This document shows positions 46,417 to 54,464 of a stretch of 64,000 nucleotides of DNA, in pieces. The notes beneath the pieces are model-generated. The model was not told the DNA's origin and did no database searches. It was given only the letters and a program-made list of their open reading frames with translations. Position 1 is the stretch's first letter. Each line of letters opens with the position of its first letter. The stretch is from Longimicrobiales bacterium (GTDB lineage: Bacteria; Gemmatimonadota; Gemmatimonadetes; Longimicrobiales; Gaopeijiaceae). A program made the position numbers and the translations under genes. The stretch lies in contig OX638356.1 in assembly GCA_951813395.1 (NCBI GenBank), forward strand, positions 1,343,340 to 1,407,339. The letters are read 5' to 3'.

Positions 46417-47514
46417 CTATTCCCTTCGCTCTTCGGCCCGCGCCCCGCGCAGGACGTTCTCGAGCGCGTAGTTTGCTTCGTGGCAGGCGTATTCGTAGAC
46501 GAGCCCTTCGAGCCGCTTGAACGGCACCTCGCCGCTCCAGGGCCGCGTGAACACCAGCGGATCCTCGACCGTGAACTCGTAGTTGATGGTGTGCTCGTCG
46601 GCGCGCGTGAAGCGTTCGGTCACCTTGAACTCCTCGGACGGCGCGAAGCCCTGCAGCGTCTGGTTCGGGTGGAGATTGGTCGTCTCCACGACCAGGGTGT
46701 CGCCGGCCCAGCGCCCCCACGAGTCGCCCATCCACGGGCGGACGTGGGGCGGCAGACGGCTCGGCTCACCGAGACGGATGATCCTCACGTCGTGCACCAT
46801 CTCGGTCATGATCATGACATGGTCCGGGGTCTGCACGATGGTGTAGTTGTTGTTGTAGAAATAGTTGGGAAGCATCGGCGGGCCCGCGTTCGACCCGAAT
46901 GACATGATGCAGCGCTCGGCCAGCGGACGGTTCTCCGGGTTGTCGAAGGCGCCGAACTGTGCACGAAAGCGCCGCCGCTCCGCCATCCGCCGCCGCCCCT
47001 CGTCGTTCAGTTGCGGCAGCCGCCCGTCCTCCGGGTCGACGACGAGCGACGTCCGTGGCTCCCCGTTGAAGACCGCGACGCGCTCTCCTGCGTCGATGAA
47101 GAAGGAGTTGTAGCCCCCGGTGCCCCCCGATGCGGCGTCGAAGAGCGGGTTCCCGGTGAACACGCCGCCGACCGGCGGAGCCTCCCGGTTGGGATCGCTG
47201 TCGGCGTAGGCCTCCACGCGCGAGTCGTAGACCCATCCCTCGATCTCGGCGACTTCTTCCCAGGTGTAGACCCGCCCCTGGTCCTCCCGGCGCTGAATGG
47301 GCGTGATCGTGGCGTTGGACCAGTTGCCCTGCAGGTCCGGGTGACCGGCGGGCGTGCGTGGGACGACCCACTCCGCCTTCTCCTGTTCGCTCTCCTGTCC
47401 CGCGAGTGCGGAGGCCGCGACAGCGAAGGCCACGCCGGCCAGGAGGACCGCCGCCACCGCCAGGGTCCCCGTGCTGGCGGCGCTAGCGAATCGGATTCTT
47501 GCGCAGATGTCCAT
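46417..47514 (-). CDS. Secreted protein of unknown function (365 residues)
   Basis: An exported protein with a signal peptide (LAVAAVLLAGVAFAVAASALAGQ). The mature part starts with PRTPAGHPDLQGNWSNATITP, followed by FNGEPRTSLVVDPEDGRLPQL, QTPDHVMIMTEMVHDVRIIRL, a WMGDSWGRWAGDTLVVETTN strand pair, and LVYEYACHEANYALENVLRG. No catalytic motif is recognised. The same GRWxGDTxVVE block and end region occur in the upstream gene product, so the two are distant paralogues. Such proteins commonly sit beside DUF6152. It overlaps the upstream gene by 32 bases. Confidence 0.65.
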   Translation of the reverse strand: MDICARIRFASAASTGTLAVAAVLLAGVAFAVAASALAGQESEQEKAEWVVPRTPAGHPDLQGNWSNATITPIQRREDQGRVYTWEEVAEIEGWVYDSRVEAYADSDPNREAPPVGGVFTGNPLFDAASGGTGGYNSFFIDAGERVAVFNGEPRTSLVVDPEDGRLPQLNDEGRRRMAERRRFRAQFGAFDNPENRPLAERCIMSFGSNAGPPMLPNYFYNNNYTIVQTPDHVMIMTEMVHDVRIIRLGEPSRLPPHVRPWMGDSWGRWAGDTLVVETTNLHPNQTLQGFAPSEEFKVTERFTRADEHTINYEFTVEDPLVFTRPWSGEVPFKRLEGLVYEYACHEANYALENVLRGARAEERRE

Positions 47515-48322
47515 AGATCAACTCCTCGACGAACTCGACGCACTTGAACTGACCAAGGCGCGCGTTCGGGTCGATATTGCGGTAGAGCGGCATCCGGATC
47601 GTCCAGGAACGCGAAAACGTCTCGGGGTCGTCGAGTTCGGCCTCGTACATGATGTGGTCGGGGCCGAGCATCGTGTAGCGTTCGGTGACCCTGAGTCGCG
47701 CGCCGTGGTGGTTGCCTGCGCGGTCGAGCCAGGTCTGGCCGTTGAAGCCGTTCACCTCGACGACGAAGGTGTCGCCCTCCCAGCGGCCCACGGACTGGCC
47801 CATCCACGAATCGACCTGGGGCGGTCCCGGGTCCTCCAGGTAGATGTCGCGCATGGCGCCCGCGTATTCGTAGGCGATGAAGAACCTGGCCTCACTCTGG
47901 AAGATCCGGAACGGGAACGGCATGTAGGTCGCGCGGGGCACCCCCGGCAGGTAGCACCTGATCTCGGGGTCGCGGTCCAGCCAGAGTTCGCGGTTCTCGT
48001 CGCGGCGCTCGAGCGCTTCGGGCAGATACGGGATTTCTCCGCCCACGACCACGCCATAGCCGGATGGGACCGACCCCACCGCACCCATGGCGACCACCTC
48101 GCCGGCGGGCACGGGGATCACGGGACCCGGCTGCATCGCAAGTGCGGGACGCGCCGTGTGCGGCTCGATATCCCAGTGCGCATTGCCGAGCGCCTGCCAC
48201 AGCCCGTTCATGTCGGGTCTGCCCGAGGCGGTGCGGGGAATGGAGGCGTCCTGGGCGCAGGCCGCACCCGGGAAGGCCATGGCCGCCAGCGCCGCCAGCA
48301 TCAGTGTTCTGGGTCGTCTCAT
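47483..48322 (-). CDS. Secreted protein of unknown function (279 residues)
   Basis: ATG 48322 gives a clean signal peptide (LAALAAMAFPGAACAQ). The mature protein has the ASGRPDMNGLWQALG opening, EIRCYLPGVPRATYMPFPFRIFQ, SWMGQSVGRWEGDTFVVEVNGFN and a C-terminal CVEFVEELIYGHLRK. It shares the DxxGxW opening and the GRWxGDTxVVE block with the following gene product. Role is unknown; a partner of the quinohaemoprotein upstream is suggested only by operon position. Confidence 0.65.
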   Translation of the reverse strand: MRRPRTLMLAALAAMAFPGAACAQDASIPRTASGRPDMNGLWQALGNAHWDIEPHTARPALAMQPGPVIPVPAGEVVAMGAVGSVPSGYGVVVGGEIPYLPEALERRDENRELWLDRDPEIRCYLPGVPRATYMPFPFRIFQSEARFFIAYEYAGAMRDIYLEDPGPPQVDSWMGQSVGRWEGDTFVVEVNGFNGQTWLDRAGNHHGARLRVTERYTMLGPDHIMYEAELDDPETFSRSWTIRMPLYRNIDPNARLGQFKCVEFVEELIYGHLRKNPIR

Positions 48323-48391
48323 GCCCGCTTTCCGATCACGAGTGTGTCCGGTCACGCTCCCAATGTGCGGACTCACGGGGGTCGGGTCCAG

Positions 48392-50254
48392 TTACCTGAC
48401 CCCGAAGGCGAGCAGTAGGTTGCCGGGCATCTGGTTGAACGTCCCGTATCCGCTGTTTACGAAGAGCATCCCGCCGGCGACCACCGGCCCCGGTCCGTCG
48501 ATGGCACCGCCCCGGGCGGGCACTCCGTTGGAGGACTCCGTCACGTGGGTGGTGTCGAACTCCCACACGACCGTCCCGTCCATGGTCGAATGGGCGCGAA
48601 TGACGCCGTCGAGGCCGCCTGCAAACACCACTCCGTCGATCGCGGTGACGGCGGCCGAGATGGCCGCATAGCATCGCTCCTTGCCCTCGCAGCCGTTCTC
48701 TGGAGCCGGCGCGCCCCACACGACCTCGCCGGTCATCAGATCGAGCGCGTACAGCCCCGGTGCGCGCTCGTGCTCGGGATTCACGTCCGAGATCACGGCG
48801 TTGCGGTCGGCGTTCGGCGCGTACGCGAGCCGGCCGTCGGTGGCCATGCCCCAGTGAATCCCGCCCAGCATGCTTCCCTTTCCCACCTGGGTCGACCACA
48901 GCACGGCGCCGTCGGCGTCGGGGTCCAGCGCCCACACCGTCCCCGATTTCTGGCCGGCGACCAGGATTTCCCGGCCATCGGCGCGCGTAACCAGCATCGG
49001 GGCCATGCCGAAGTCGAAATCCGGCCCGATGGGGTCGGGGCAGTTCTCGCGAAACCGCAACTGCGTACACGCCATGTTGAAGGCGTCGCCGGATGTCGCC
49101 TGGAACGACCATGCGAGCTCGCCGGTCTCCATGTCGATCGCGACGACCGCGTCGCTGTTCCCGGTGGTCGGACGGGTGAGGTTCTCGCCCGTTCCCGCGT
49201 AGATGCGCCCGCGACGGGGATCCACGGTCGGACTGGACCACACCGCCGCACCCGATGGCGCCCACTGCGGCGTGCCTGCCGCGTTGGCCTCGATTGCTTC
49301 CGGATAGCCCGGAATGATCCGGTGATACCACAGCGTCTCGCCGGTGAGGGCGTCCAGGGCGGCGACCGCTCCCGACGACGTGCAGCATTCGTAGCGCGGG
49401 TCGCCTGCCAACACGACTTCCAGGGAGGAGATGGGGACGAAGAGCCGTCCGTCGTGCAGGGCGGGCGTGCCGGTTCCGTAGGACGCCGGGTGCCAGCCCA
49501 CGCGGGACTTCCACAGCAGGTCGCCGCTCTCGATGTCCAGCGCGTAGACGTTGGTACGCGAGTCCATGAACCATGCGGTCGGCCTGCCTGCCGGCCCCTC
49601 GCCCACCAGCACCGCTCCGCGCACGCCGGCATCCGCCTCGAATCGCCAGCGGGCGCATCCGGTCTCCGCATCCAGGGCCAATACGTTGCCGAAGGGCCCG
49701 CCCACGACCACGTGCCCGCCCGCGACGGCAGGCGACGTGCGAACCTGGCCCGCGTCCGGGAACGCGAACGCCCAGCGCAGTTCCAGATTCGGCACATCCG
49801 CCGCATCGAGTCCCGCCCCTTGCGGGGGCTGGAATCCCGTTCCCGCCAGGTTGCCTGCAAACCCCATCCACGAAACGTTCCCGACATCCAGGGGGAACCA
49901 GCCCGCGTCCGCGCAGAACGCCGACTCGGGGAAGCTCCCGGCCACGTAGGTCCGGCGGGCCAGGTACTCCGCCACCCGGATCCGCTGCTGCGGCGACAGT
50001 GCAGCTCCCTCCGCCCGCATCACCCCGTCCTCCAGCGAGGCCACGATCGCGCGCGGAGACAGCTGGTTGAGGAGCCCGGTGCCGGGTGTGCGCTCGTCCC
50101 CGGCCGAGGTGTGGCAGCTTGCGCACTCCTGTGCGAAGATTCGCGCGCCCTCCCCCTCTTCCCGCTCTCCGGGATCCTGCGCGCAGGAGAGTCCGGGGAC
50201 CAGGGACGCGACGACCCCCGCAGCCATCGTGACCGCCGTGCCCATGCCCTTCAT
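48392..50254 (-). CDS. Quinohaemoprotein dehydrogenase (cytochrome c plus PQQ propeller)
   Basis: The 620-residue protein has a signal peptide (VASLVPGLSCAQ), an N-terminal cytochrome c domain (C44-AS-C47-H48, FAQECASCHTSAG) and a PQQ-binding beta-propeller from about residue 130 with repeated ALDAxTG blades. The domain order, cytochrome first, and the vicinal pair C290-C291 (YECCTSSG) resemble polyvinyl-alcohol dehydrogenase-type quinohaemoproteins. It would oxidise an alcohol in the periplasm and pass electrons to its own haem. Substrate is unproven. It is the first large gene of a four-gene minus-strand operon. Its start lies 30 bases after an intrinsic-terminator-like hairpin. Confidence 0.85.
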   Translation of the reverse strand: MKGMGTAVTMAAGVVASLVPGLSCAQDPGEREEGEGARIFAQECASCHTSAGDERTPGTGLLNQLSPRAIVASLEDGVMRAEGAALSPQQRIRVAEYLARRTYVAGSFPESAFCADAGWFPLDVGNVSWMGFAGNLAGTGFQPPQGAGLDAADVPNLELRWAFAFPDAGQVRTSPAVAGGHVVVGGPFGNVLALDAETGCARWRFEADAGVRGAVLVGEGPAGRPTAWFMDSRTNVYALDIESGDLLWKSRVGWHPASYGTGTPALHDGRLFVPISSLEVVLAGDPRYECCTSSGAVAALDALTGETLWYHRIIPGYPEAIEANAAGTPQWAPSGAAVWSSPTVDPRRGRIYAGTGENLTRPTTGNSDAVVAIDMETGELAWSFQATSGDAFNMACTQLRFRENCPDPIGPDFDFGMAPMLVTRADGREILVAGQKSGTVWALDPDADGAVLWSTQVGKGSMLGGIHWGMATDGRLAYAPNADRNAVISDVNPEHERAPGLYALDLMTGEVVWGAPAPENGCEGKERCYAAISAAVTAIDGVVFAGGLDGVIRAHSTMDGTVVWEFDTTHVTESSNGVPARGGAIDGPGPVVAGGMLFVNSGYGTFNQMPGNLLLAFGVR

Positions 50255-50283
50255 GGATTCATGTTCCGCTGAACCAAAGCGAA

Positions 50284-50326
50284 AGCCCCCGGGACGTCCG
50301 GTACTATCCGGAACATCCCGGGGGCT
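50284..50326 (-). terminator. Terminator-like hairpin in leader of quinohaemoprotein operon
   Basis: AGCCCCCGGGA (50284-50294) pairs with TCCCGGGGGCT (50316-50326); inside, TCCGG and CCGGA add five pairs around a TACTAT loop. On the minus strand the stem is followed by TTTCGCTTT, as in a weak intrinsic terminator. It stands between the micro-ORF and the quinohaemoprotein start, where it could end a short transcript or attenuate the operon. Confidence 0.6.
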
Positions 50327-50390
50327 CTAAACCGGCCGCAACCCGGCGCGAACACCGCCTACGGCGCGAACAGTTGGATCGTGTTTCGGC

Positions 50391-50453
50391 TTAGTTGCCG
50401 AAGCGGCGATCGCTTGCCCTTGCCGGGTTGGGCTGGGTACTTGGACTAGACAA
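50391..50453 (-). CDS. Candidate 20-codon leader/micro-ORF
   Basis: On the minus strand a strong Shine-Dalgarno sequence (AAGGAGGTGG, 50467-50458) is followed at good spacing by TTG 50453 and 20 codons to TAA (50393-50391). The peptide is polar, rich in Ser, Pro and Arg, and matches nothing I know. The stop lies in a small stem-loop (TTCGGC-AACTAA-GCCGAA). A promoter-like element upstream and a terminator-like hairpin downstream frame it as a leader peptide or independent small gene. A GTG-started frame from 50461 to 50327 (44 codons) is an alternative, but its start is too close to the Shine-Dalgarno sequence. Confidence 0.35.
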   Translation of the reverse strand: MSSPSTQPNPARASDRRFGN

Positions 50454-50560
50454 GAGACCACCTCCTTTTTTTCGGGTTTGACATCGGGCGGGATTCCACA
50501 TCCAGCTCGAAACCGGGCCGCCGCTCTCGGCGACACGGCATGGCCTTGTGAGCCGCCTGT

Positions 50561-50590
50561 AATGTATACTCGGCTGTATTCGGGAATCAA
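50561..50590 (-). promoter_or_regulatory. Candidate promoter for leader/quinohaemoprotein operon
   Basis: On the minus strand TTGATT (50590-50585) is followed after 16 bases by TATACA (50568-50563), or after 18 bases by TACATT (50566-50561), which fits the recurrent TAnnTT core. The transcript would begin near 50555 and carry about 300 bases of leader. Confidence 0.45.
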
Positions 50591-50685
50591 GCCGGGGGAC
50601 GGTCGACCAGGACCTGGTGCGCCCGTGCCCGGACCCTCGCTCCGCGGCAGCGGCGCGGTCTTCCCATGACGACGAGGCCAATCAC

Positions 50686-52956
50686 GTGAACCGACGATTC
50701 CTCCGCCGAGCCCGCGCCTTTCCCACCATCGCCGCCGTCGCGACCGCATGCTCCGGGACCGACCAGGCCGGCCCCGCCGACCTGATCCTGGCGGGTGGTC
50801 CGGTGATCACGCTGGACGGCGAGAGCCGGGTGGCCGAAGCGGTGGCGGTTCGCGGTGATCGTGTGGTCGCGGTGGGCACGGCCGCCGGGATCGAAGCCCT
50901 GGCGGGCCCGGGCACCCAGCGCGTCGATCTGGCGGGGCGCGCGGTCACCCCGGGGCTCATGGACGCGCACGTCCACTTCGCGAGTGGTGGGGCGAGCCGG
51001 CTCTATCGTCTCGACCTCAGCTACCCGAACGTCGAGAGCATCGGGGACGTGCAACGCCTGGTCGCCGCTCAGGCCGAGCGCGCGGGCGAGGGTGAATGGG
51101 TGCGGGGCGGCGGCTGGGACGAGGGCAAGCTGGACGAGCTGCGCTACATATACGCATCGGATCTGGACGCGGTCGCGCCCGAGCGTCCGGTCTGGCTGTC
51201 CCACACGATGGGCCACTACGGCGTGGCCAACTCGCTCGCCCTGCAGATGGCGGGGATCACGTCCGACACGCCCGATCCGCCGGGCGGGACGATCGACCGC
51301 GACGCGGACGGCAATCCCACGGGAGTCCTCAAGGAGTCGGCCCAGGGGCTGGTGTCGCGGCTGATCCCCGGTCTCGGCCCCGAGCAGCAGCGGGAGGGGA
51401 TCCGATCCCTCGCGGATGCCTTCAACGCCGAGTGTATGACGGGTGGGAAGGATCCAGGCGTCGGCCCGGGTACCTGGGACGCCTACCGGGACGTGTTGGC
51501 CGACGGGGACCTCAGCGTAAGGATCTTCACCCTGTGGCGGGGACGCGACGGCACGATCGACGAGGTCCGCGCGTATGCGGACAGCCTCGCCATCTTCACG
51601 CGCCCGTACGAGTCGACGGGCGACGACCGCCTGATCTCCGGCGGCGTGAAGCTCTACATCGACGGCAGCGGCGGCGCGCGCACGGCGTGGCTGCATGAGG
51701 ATTGGAACCGCGAGCACACCGGCACCGACGCCGGCAACCGCGGCTACCCCACGATGGACCCGGACGAACTGCGCCAGCGCTTCCGCGCCTACCACGACGC
51801 CGGCCTGCACGTCAGCATCCACTCGATCGGCGACCGGGGGATCGACTGGACCGTCGACAGCTTCGTGGAGGCCCTCGAGGCGACGCCTACGCGGGGACTC
51901 CGGCACGGCATCATTCACGCCAACATTCCCACCGACCGTGCGCTCGACATCATGGCCGAACTTCAGCGGGACTGGGAAGCGGCCTACCCCGAGCCGTCCC
52001 CGTCGTTCACCTGGTGGATCGGCGACACCTACGCGGGCAACTTCGGCCCCGAACGCGCCCTGCGCCTGAACCCGTTCCGCTCGTACCGGGAGCGCGGGAT
52101 GATCTGGGCAAGCGGGTCGGACTACTTCGTTACCCCTTTTCCGGCCCGGTACGGCGTGTGGGCCTCGGTCGCCCGCCGGCCGCTGCTCGGCGTGTACGGC
52201 GCGCAGCCCTACGGCACCGAGCAGTCCGTCGACGCGGAGACCGCGCTGCGCTCGTTCACGACCTGGGTCGCGCACCAGATGTTCCTGGAGGACGAGGTGG
52301 GGACGATCGAGCCCGGCAAGTACGCGGATCTGGCCGTTTGGGACCGGAACCCTCTCACGGTGCCGACGGACGAACTGCGCGACATGACCTGCGAGATGAC
52401 GGTCTTCAACGGGGAAGTCGTGTACGAGCGCGAGGTGGCGGACAATGGCGGGCCGCCGGCCGAGGCCGACGCTTTGCCACCGGCGCAGCGCCAAAGAGCG
52501 CTCCTCCTCTGGGGCCGGGCGGGCCCGGACCGCGTACAGCTGGATCCCGCGGTCGTCCTGCATTCCGCGCCCTCACTGCCCGAGTCTCCCGGACCCTACC
52601 GGATCGAGGGCCGAGGACCCGATGGCCAACAGCACTTCTCGCTGACCTTCGTGCCCGCCGTCGAGGCCGAGACCGGCCAGGGACATTTCGTCTTCATGCT
52701 GCCCGTGGACCCCGCCTGGGCCGGCTCGCTCGCCGGAATCACCCTCTCGGGCCCCGCCGGCTCCCACACGTTGGATGCCGCGACGGACCGGCCCATCGCG
52801 GTGATCAGCGACCCGGAAACGGGGCGAATCCGGGCGATTCTGAGGGACGCGGACGCCCTTGAGGGATCTGATGCGCGCAGCAGGCTTGCGGTCGACGCGG
52901 AAGTCTCGTTCAGCCGCGGTCTGCCCGACGCCGCAGCGCTGAGGGGGACGAAGTGA
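50686..52956 (+). CDS. YtcJ-type metal-dependent amidohydrolase lipoprotein with extra C-terminal domain
   Basis: GTG 50686 gives 756 residues with a basic N-terminus and a lipobox-like ATAC, so it is probably an exported lipoprotein. Residues about 30-590 form an amidohydrolase-3 (YtcJ) hydrolase: VTPGLMDAHVHF with the HxH metal site, GGVKLYIDGSGGARTAWL, HVSIHSIGDRGIDWTVDSF, RHGIIHA, and WASGSDYFVTPF with the metal-ligand Asp, ending EPGKYADLAVWDRNPL. About 165 further residues (LLLWGRAGPDRVQL...GHFVFMLPVDPAWAGSLAGITLSGPAGSHT) make a beta-rich domain not found in YtcJ. Substrate unknown; family members hydrolyse amides and carbamates. Confidence 0.82.
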   Translation: MNRRFLRRARAFPTIAAVATACSGTDQAGPADLILAGGPVITLDGESRVAEAVAVRGDRVVAVGTAAGIEALAGPGTQRVDLAGRAVTPGLMDAHVHFASGGASRLYRLDLSYPNVESIGDVQRLVAAQAERAGEGEWVRGGGWDEGKLDELRYIYASDLDAVAPERPVWLSHTMGHYGVANSLALQMAGITSDTPDPPGGTIDRDADGNPTGVLKESAQGLVSRLIPGLGPEQQREGIRSLADAFNAECMTGGKDPGVGPGTWDAYRDVLADGDLSVRIFTLWRGRDGTIDEVRAYADSLAIFTRPYESTGDDRLISGGVKLYIDGSGGARTAWLHEDWNREHTGTDAGNRGYPTMDPDELRQRFRAYHDAGLHVSIHSIGDRGIDWTVDSFVEALEATPTRGLRHGIIHANIPTDRALDIMAELQRDWEAAYPEPSPSFTWWIGDTYAGNFGPERALRLNPFRSYRERGMIWASGSDYFVTPFPARYGVWASVARRPLLGVYGAQPYGTEQSVDAETALRSFTTWVAHQMFLEDEVGTIEPGKYADLAVWDRNPLTVPTDELRDMTCEMTVFNGEVVYEREVADNGGPPAEADALPPAQRQRALLLWGRAGPDRVQLDPAVVLHSAPSLPESPGPYRIEGRGPDGQQHFSLTFVPAVEAETGQGHFVFMLPVDPAWAGSLAGITLSGPAGSHTLDAATDRPIAVISDPETGRIRAILRDADALEGSDARSRLAVDAEVSFSRGLPDAAALRGTK

Positions 52957-53001
52957 CCGGAGGGGGCGCAGGTGTGCCGCCGGGTGTGTCGCCCAGCGGC
53001 G

Positions 53002-53688
53002 TCAGGCCGCCCTGTAGGCCCTTCGGAAGAACAGCGCGCTGACCAGCACCGCGATCCCGATCCATATCACACCCCAGGTCACCGTCGAAATCCCGGTCAT
53101 TTCCGCGAGCATCGCCGCGTCCGACTGCAGGTGGGGGCGGTCGATGACGTCGCTCTTGATGTCGAGGATTGCGTACAGGCAGCTGGTGAGGCCCAGCGCG
53201 GTGAGGACCACGCGGCTGGCGCCGGGACCGAGCTTGCGTCCGGCGATCAGGAGAGCCGTGCCGAAGCCCAGGCCGAAGAGGAGCCCGAAGCCGTTGCGGA
53301 CGTAGAGGGCGGTGAGAGCCACGACCAGCACACCCACGGCAAAGATCAGGAAACGGTTCGAGATCCGGCTCGCGCCTGCCGCCGACAGCAGCATCACTCC
53401 CCAAAGCAGGCTGCCGAGGTAGCCAGCCGAAAGGGTCAGGAACGCGTTGCCGCCGCCACAGTAGCATGCCCCACCCTCGGCGGGGTCGAGGACGATCCGC
53501 TCGATCGTGCCTCCCGTCGCAACGGACGCGATGCCGTGGCTGATCTCGTGCAGCATGACCACGAAGATCTTGAGCGGGTAGACCACGGGCGTGTCCCAGA
53601 GAAACCAGACGGCGGCGAAGTAGGCGGCGAAACCGGCGAGAAAAGTCAGCTTGCGCCGGGTCGTGGATGGTTGCTGAGCCTGGGTCAT
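53002..53688 (-). CDS. M50B-like membrane metalloprotease family protein
   Basis: The 228-residue integral membrane protein has the HExxH motif (H47-E48-IS-H51, VVMLHEISHGIAS) inside an early membrane helix, and about six hydrophobic segments. This matches the M50B-like family related to site-2 proteases. A typical downstream Asp ligand is not obvious; YIDILD-like residues near YAILDIKSDVIDR may serve. A Cys-rich loop (GGACYCGGGNAF) is unusual. Substrate and activity are unproven. It diverges from the thioredoxin-like gene. Confidence 0.75.
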   Translation of the reverse strand: MTQAQQPSTTRRKLTFLAGFAAYFAAVWFLWDTPVVYPLKIFVVMLHEISHGIASVATGGTIERIVLDPAEGGACYCGGGNAFLTLSAGYLGSLLWGVMLLSAAGASRISNRFLIFAVGVLVVALTALYVRNGFGLLFGLGFGTALLIAGRKLGPGASRVVLTALGLTSCLYAILDIKSDVIDRPHLQSDAAMLAEMTGISTVTWGVIWIGIAVLVSALFFRRAYRAA

Positions 53689-53917
53689 GAGCAGGATTCC
53701 ATTTTTTCCAGGAAAGAGTGGCGTGCCCGAGTGCCCTCGATTGTCCTTTCCACGGCAAGGGCCGCCGACCGCCGGGCTTCACCTCCCCTACGCGCCCGGA
53801 GCCACTGGTGTTCCGATGAATCGCCGGCGGGATCGGGTTGCCGGCAGCCATTGGCTCGCCCACGCCGCTTTGGGTAGCTTGAGTCGCGACGGCGAAGAAG
53901 TCCACCGGGAGGGTCCT

Positions 53918-54442
53918 GTGAAGAAGAGCGCGTCTGCACTGCTCATGGTGCTGGGATGGGTCGCCTGTGAGGTGCCCGACTACAGGCCCCTGGAGGTCGG
54001 GGATCCAGCCCCCGCATTCGCGGCAACCACGCTTGACGGGGCCGAAGTGGGCATCGAGGACCTCACCGGCGATCCCTTCATGCTCAACATCTGGGCCACA
54101 TGGTGCGCCCCCTGCCGCGAGGAGATGCCCGAGCTGCAGGAACTCCACGACAGGTACGCCGATCAGGGCTTCCAGGTGGTGGGCGTCAGTGTTGATGACC
54201 GGGGCTCGCTCGGCACCATCGAGGCGTTCATCGCCGAAATCGGCATCGACTTTCCGATCTATCACGATCCGTCCTGGGAGATCGTCGACTCCTATTCCCT
54301 GTTGGGATTGCCGGGGACGTTCCTTGTGGACGGCGAGGGCACGGTCGTGAGGAGATGGATGGGTCCCTTCCGGCCGATGGAGGAGGATGTGCAGGAGGAC
54401 GTGCGGGAACTTCTGGCGGCTTCCGCGGCCGCGCAGCCCTGA
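53918..54442 (+). CDS. TlpA/ResA-like thiol-disulfide oxidoreductase lipoprotein
   Basis: GTG 53918, behind GGGAGGG, gives 174 residues with a lipoprotein signal (ALLMVLGWVAC). The thioredoxin fold has the redox-active pair C63-AP-C66 in IWATWCAPCREEMPEL, and the cis-Pro in GLPGTFLVDGEG. TlpA/ResA proteins reduce periplasmic disulfides, for example the haem-binding Cys pairs of apocytochromes c. At least two cytochromes c are encoded nearby. A possible promoter is TTGGCT (53851-53856), 18 bases, TAGCTT (53875-53880). Confidence 0.9.
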   Translation: MKKSASALLMVLGWVACEVPDYRPLEVGDPAPAFAATTLDGAEVGIEDLTGDPFMLNIWATWCAPCREEMPELQELHDRYADQGFQVVGVSVDDRGSLGTIEAFIAEIGIDFPIYHDPSWEIVDSYSLLGLPGTFLVDGEGTVVRRWMGPFRPMEEDVQEDVRELLAASAAAQP

Positions 54443-54464
54443 CGCACGCGCGGCAGGCTCACCT

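Noticed and set aside
50479-50484. TTGACA on the plus strand upstream of the amidohydrolase gene.
   Set aside because: No -10-like sequence follows at 16-19 bases.
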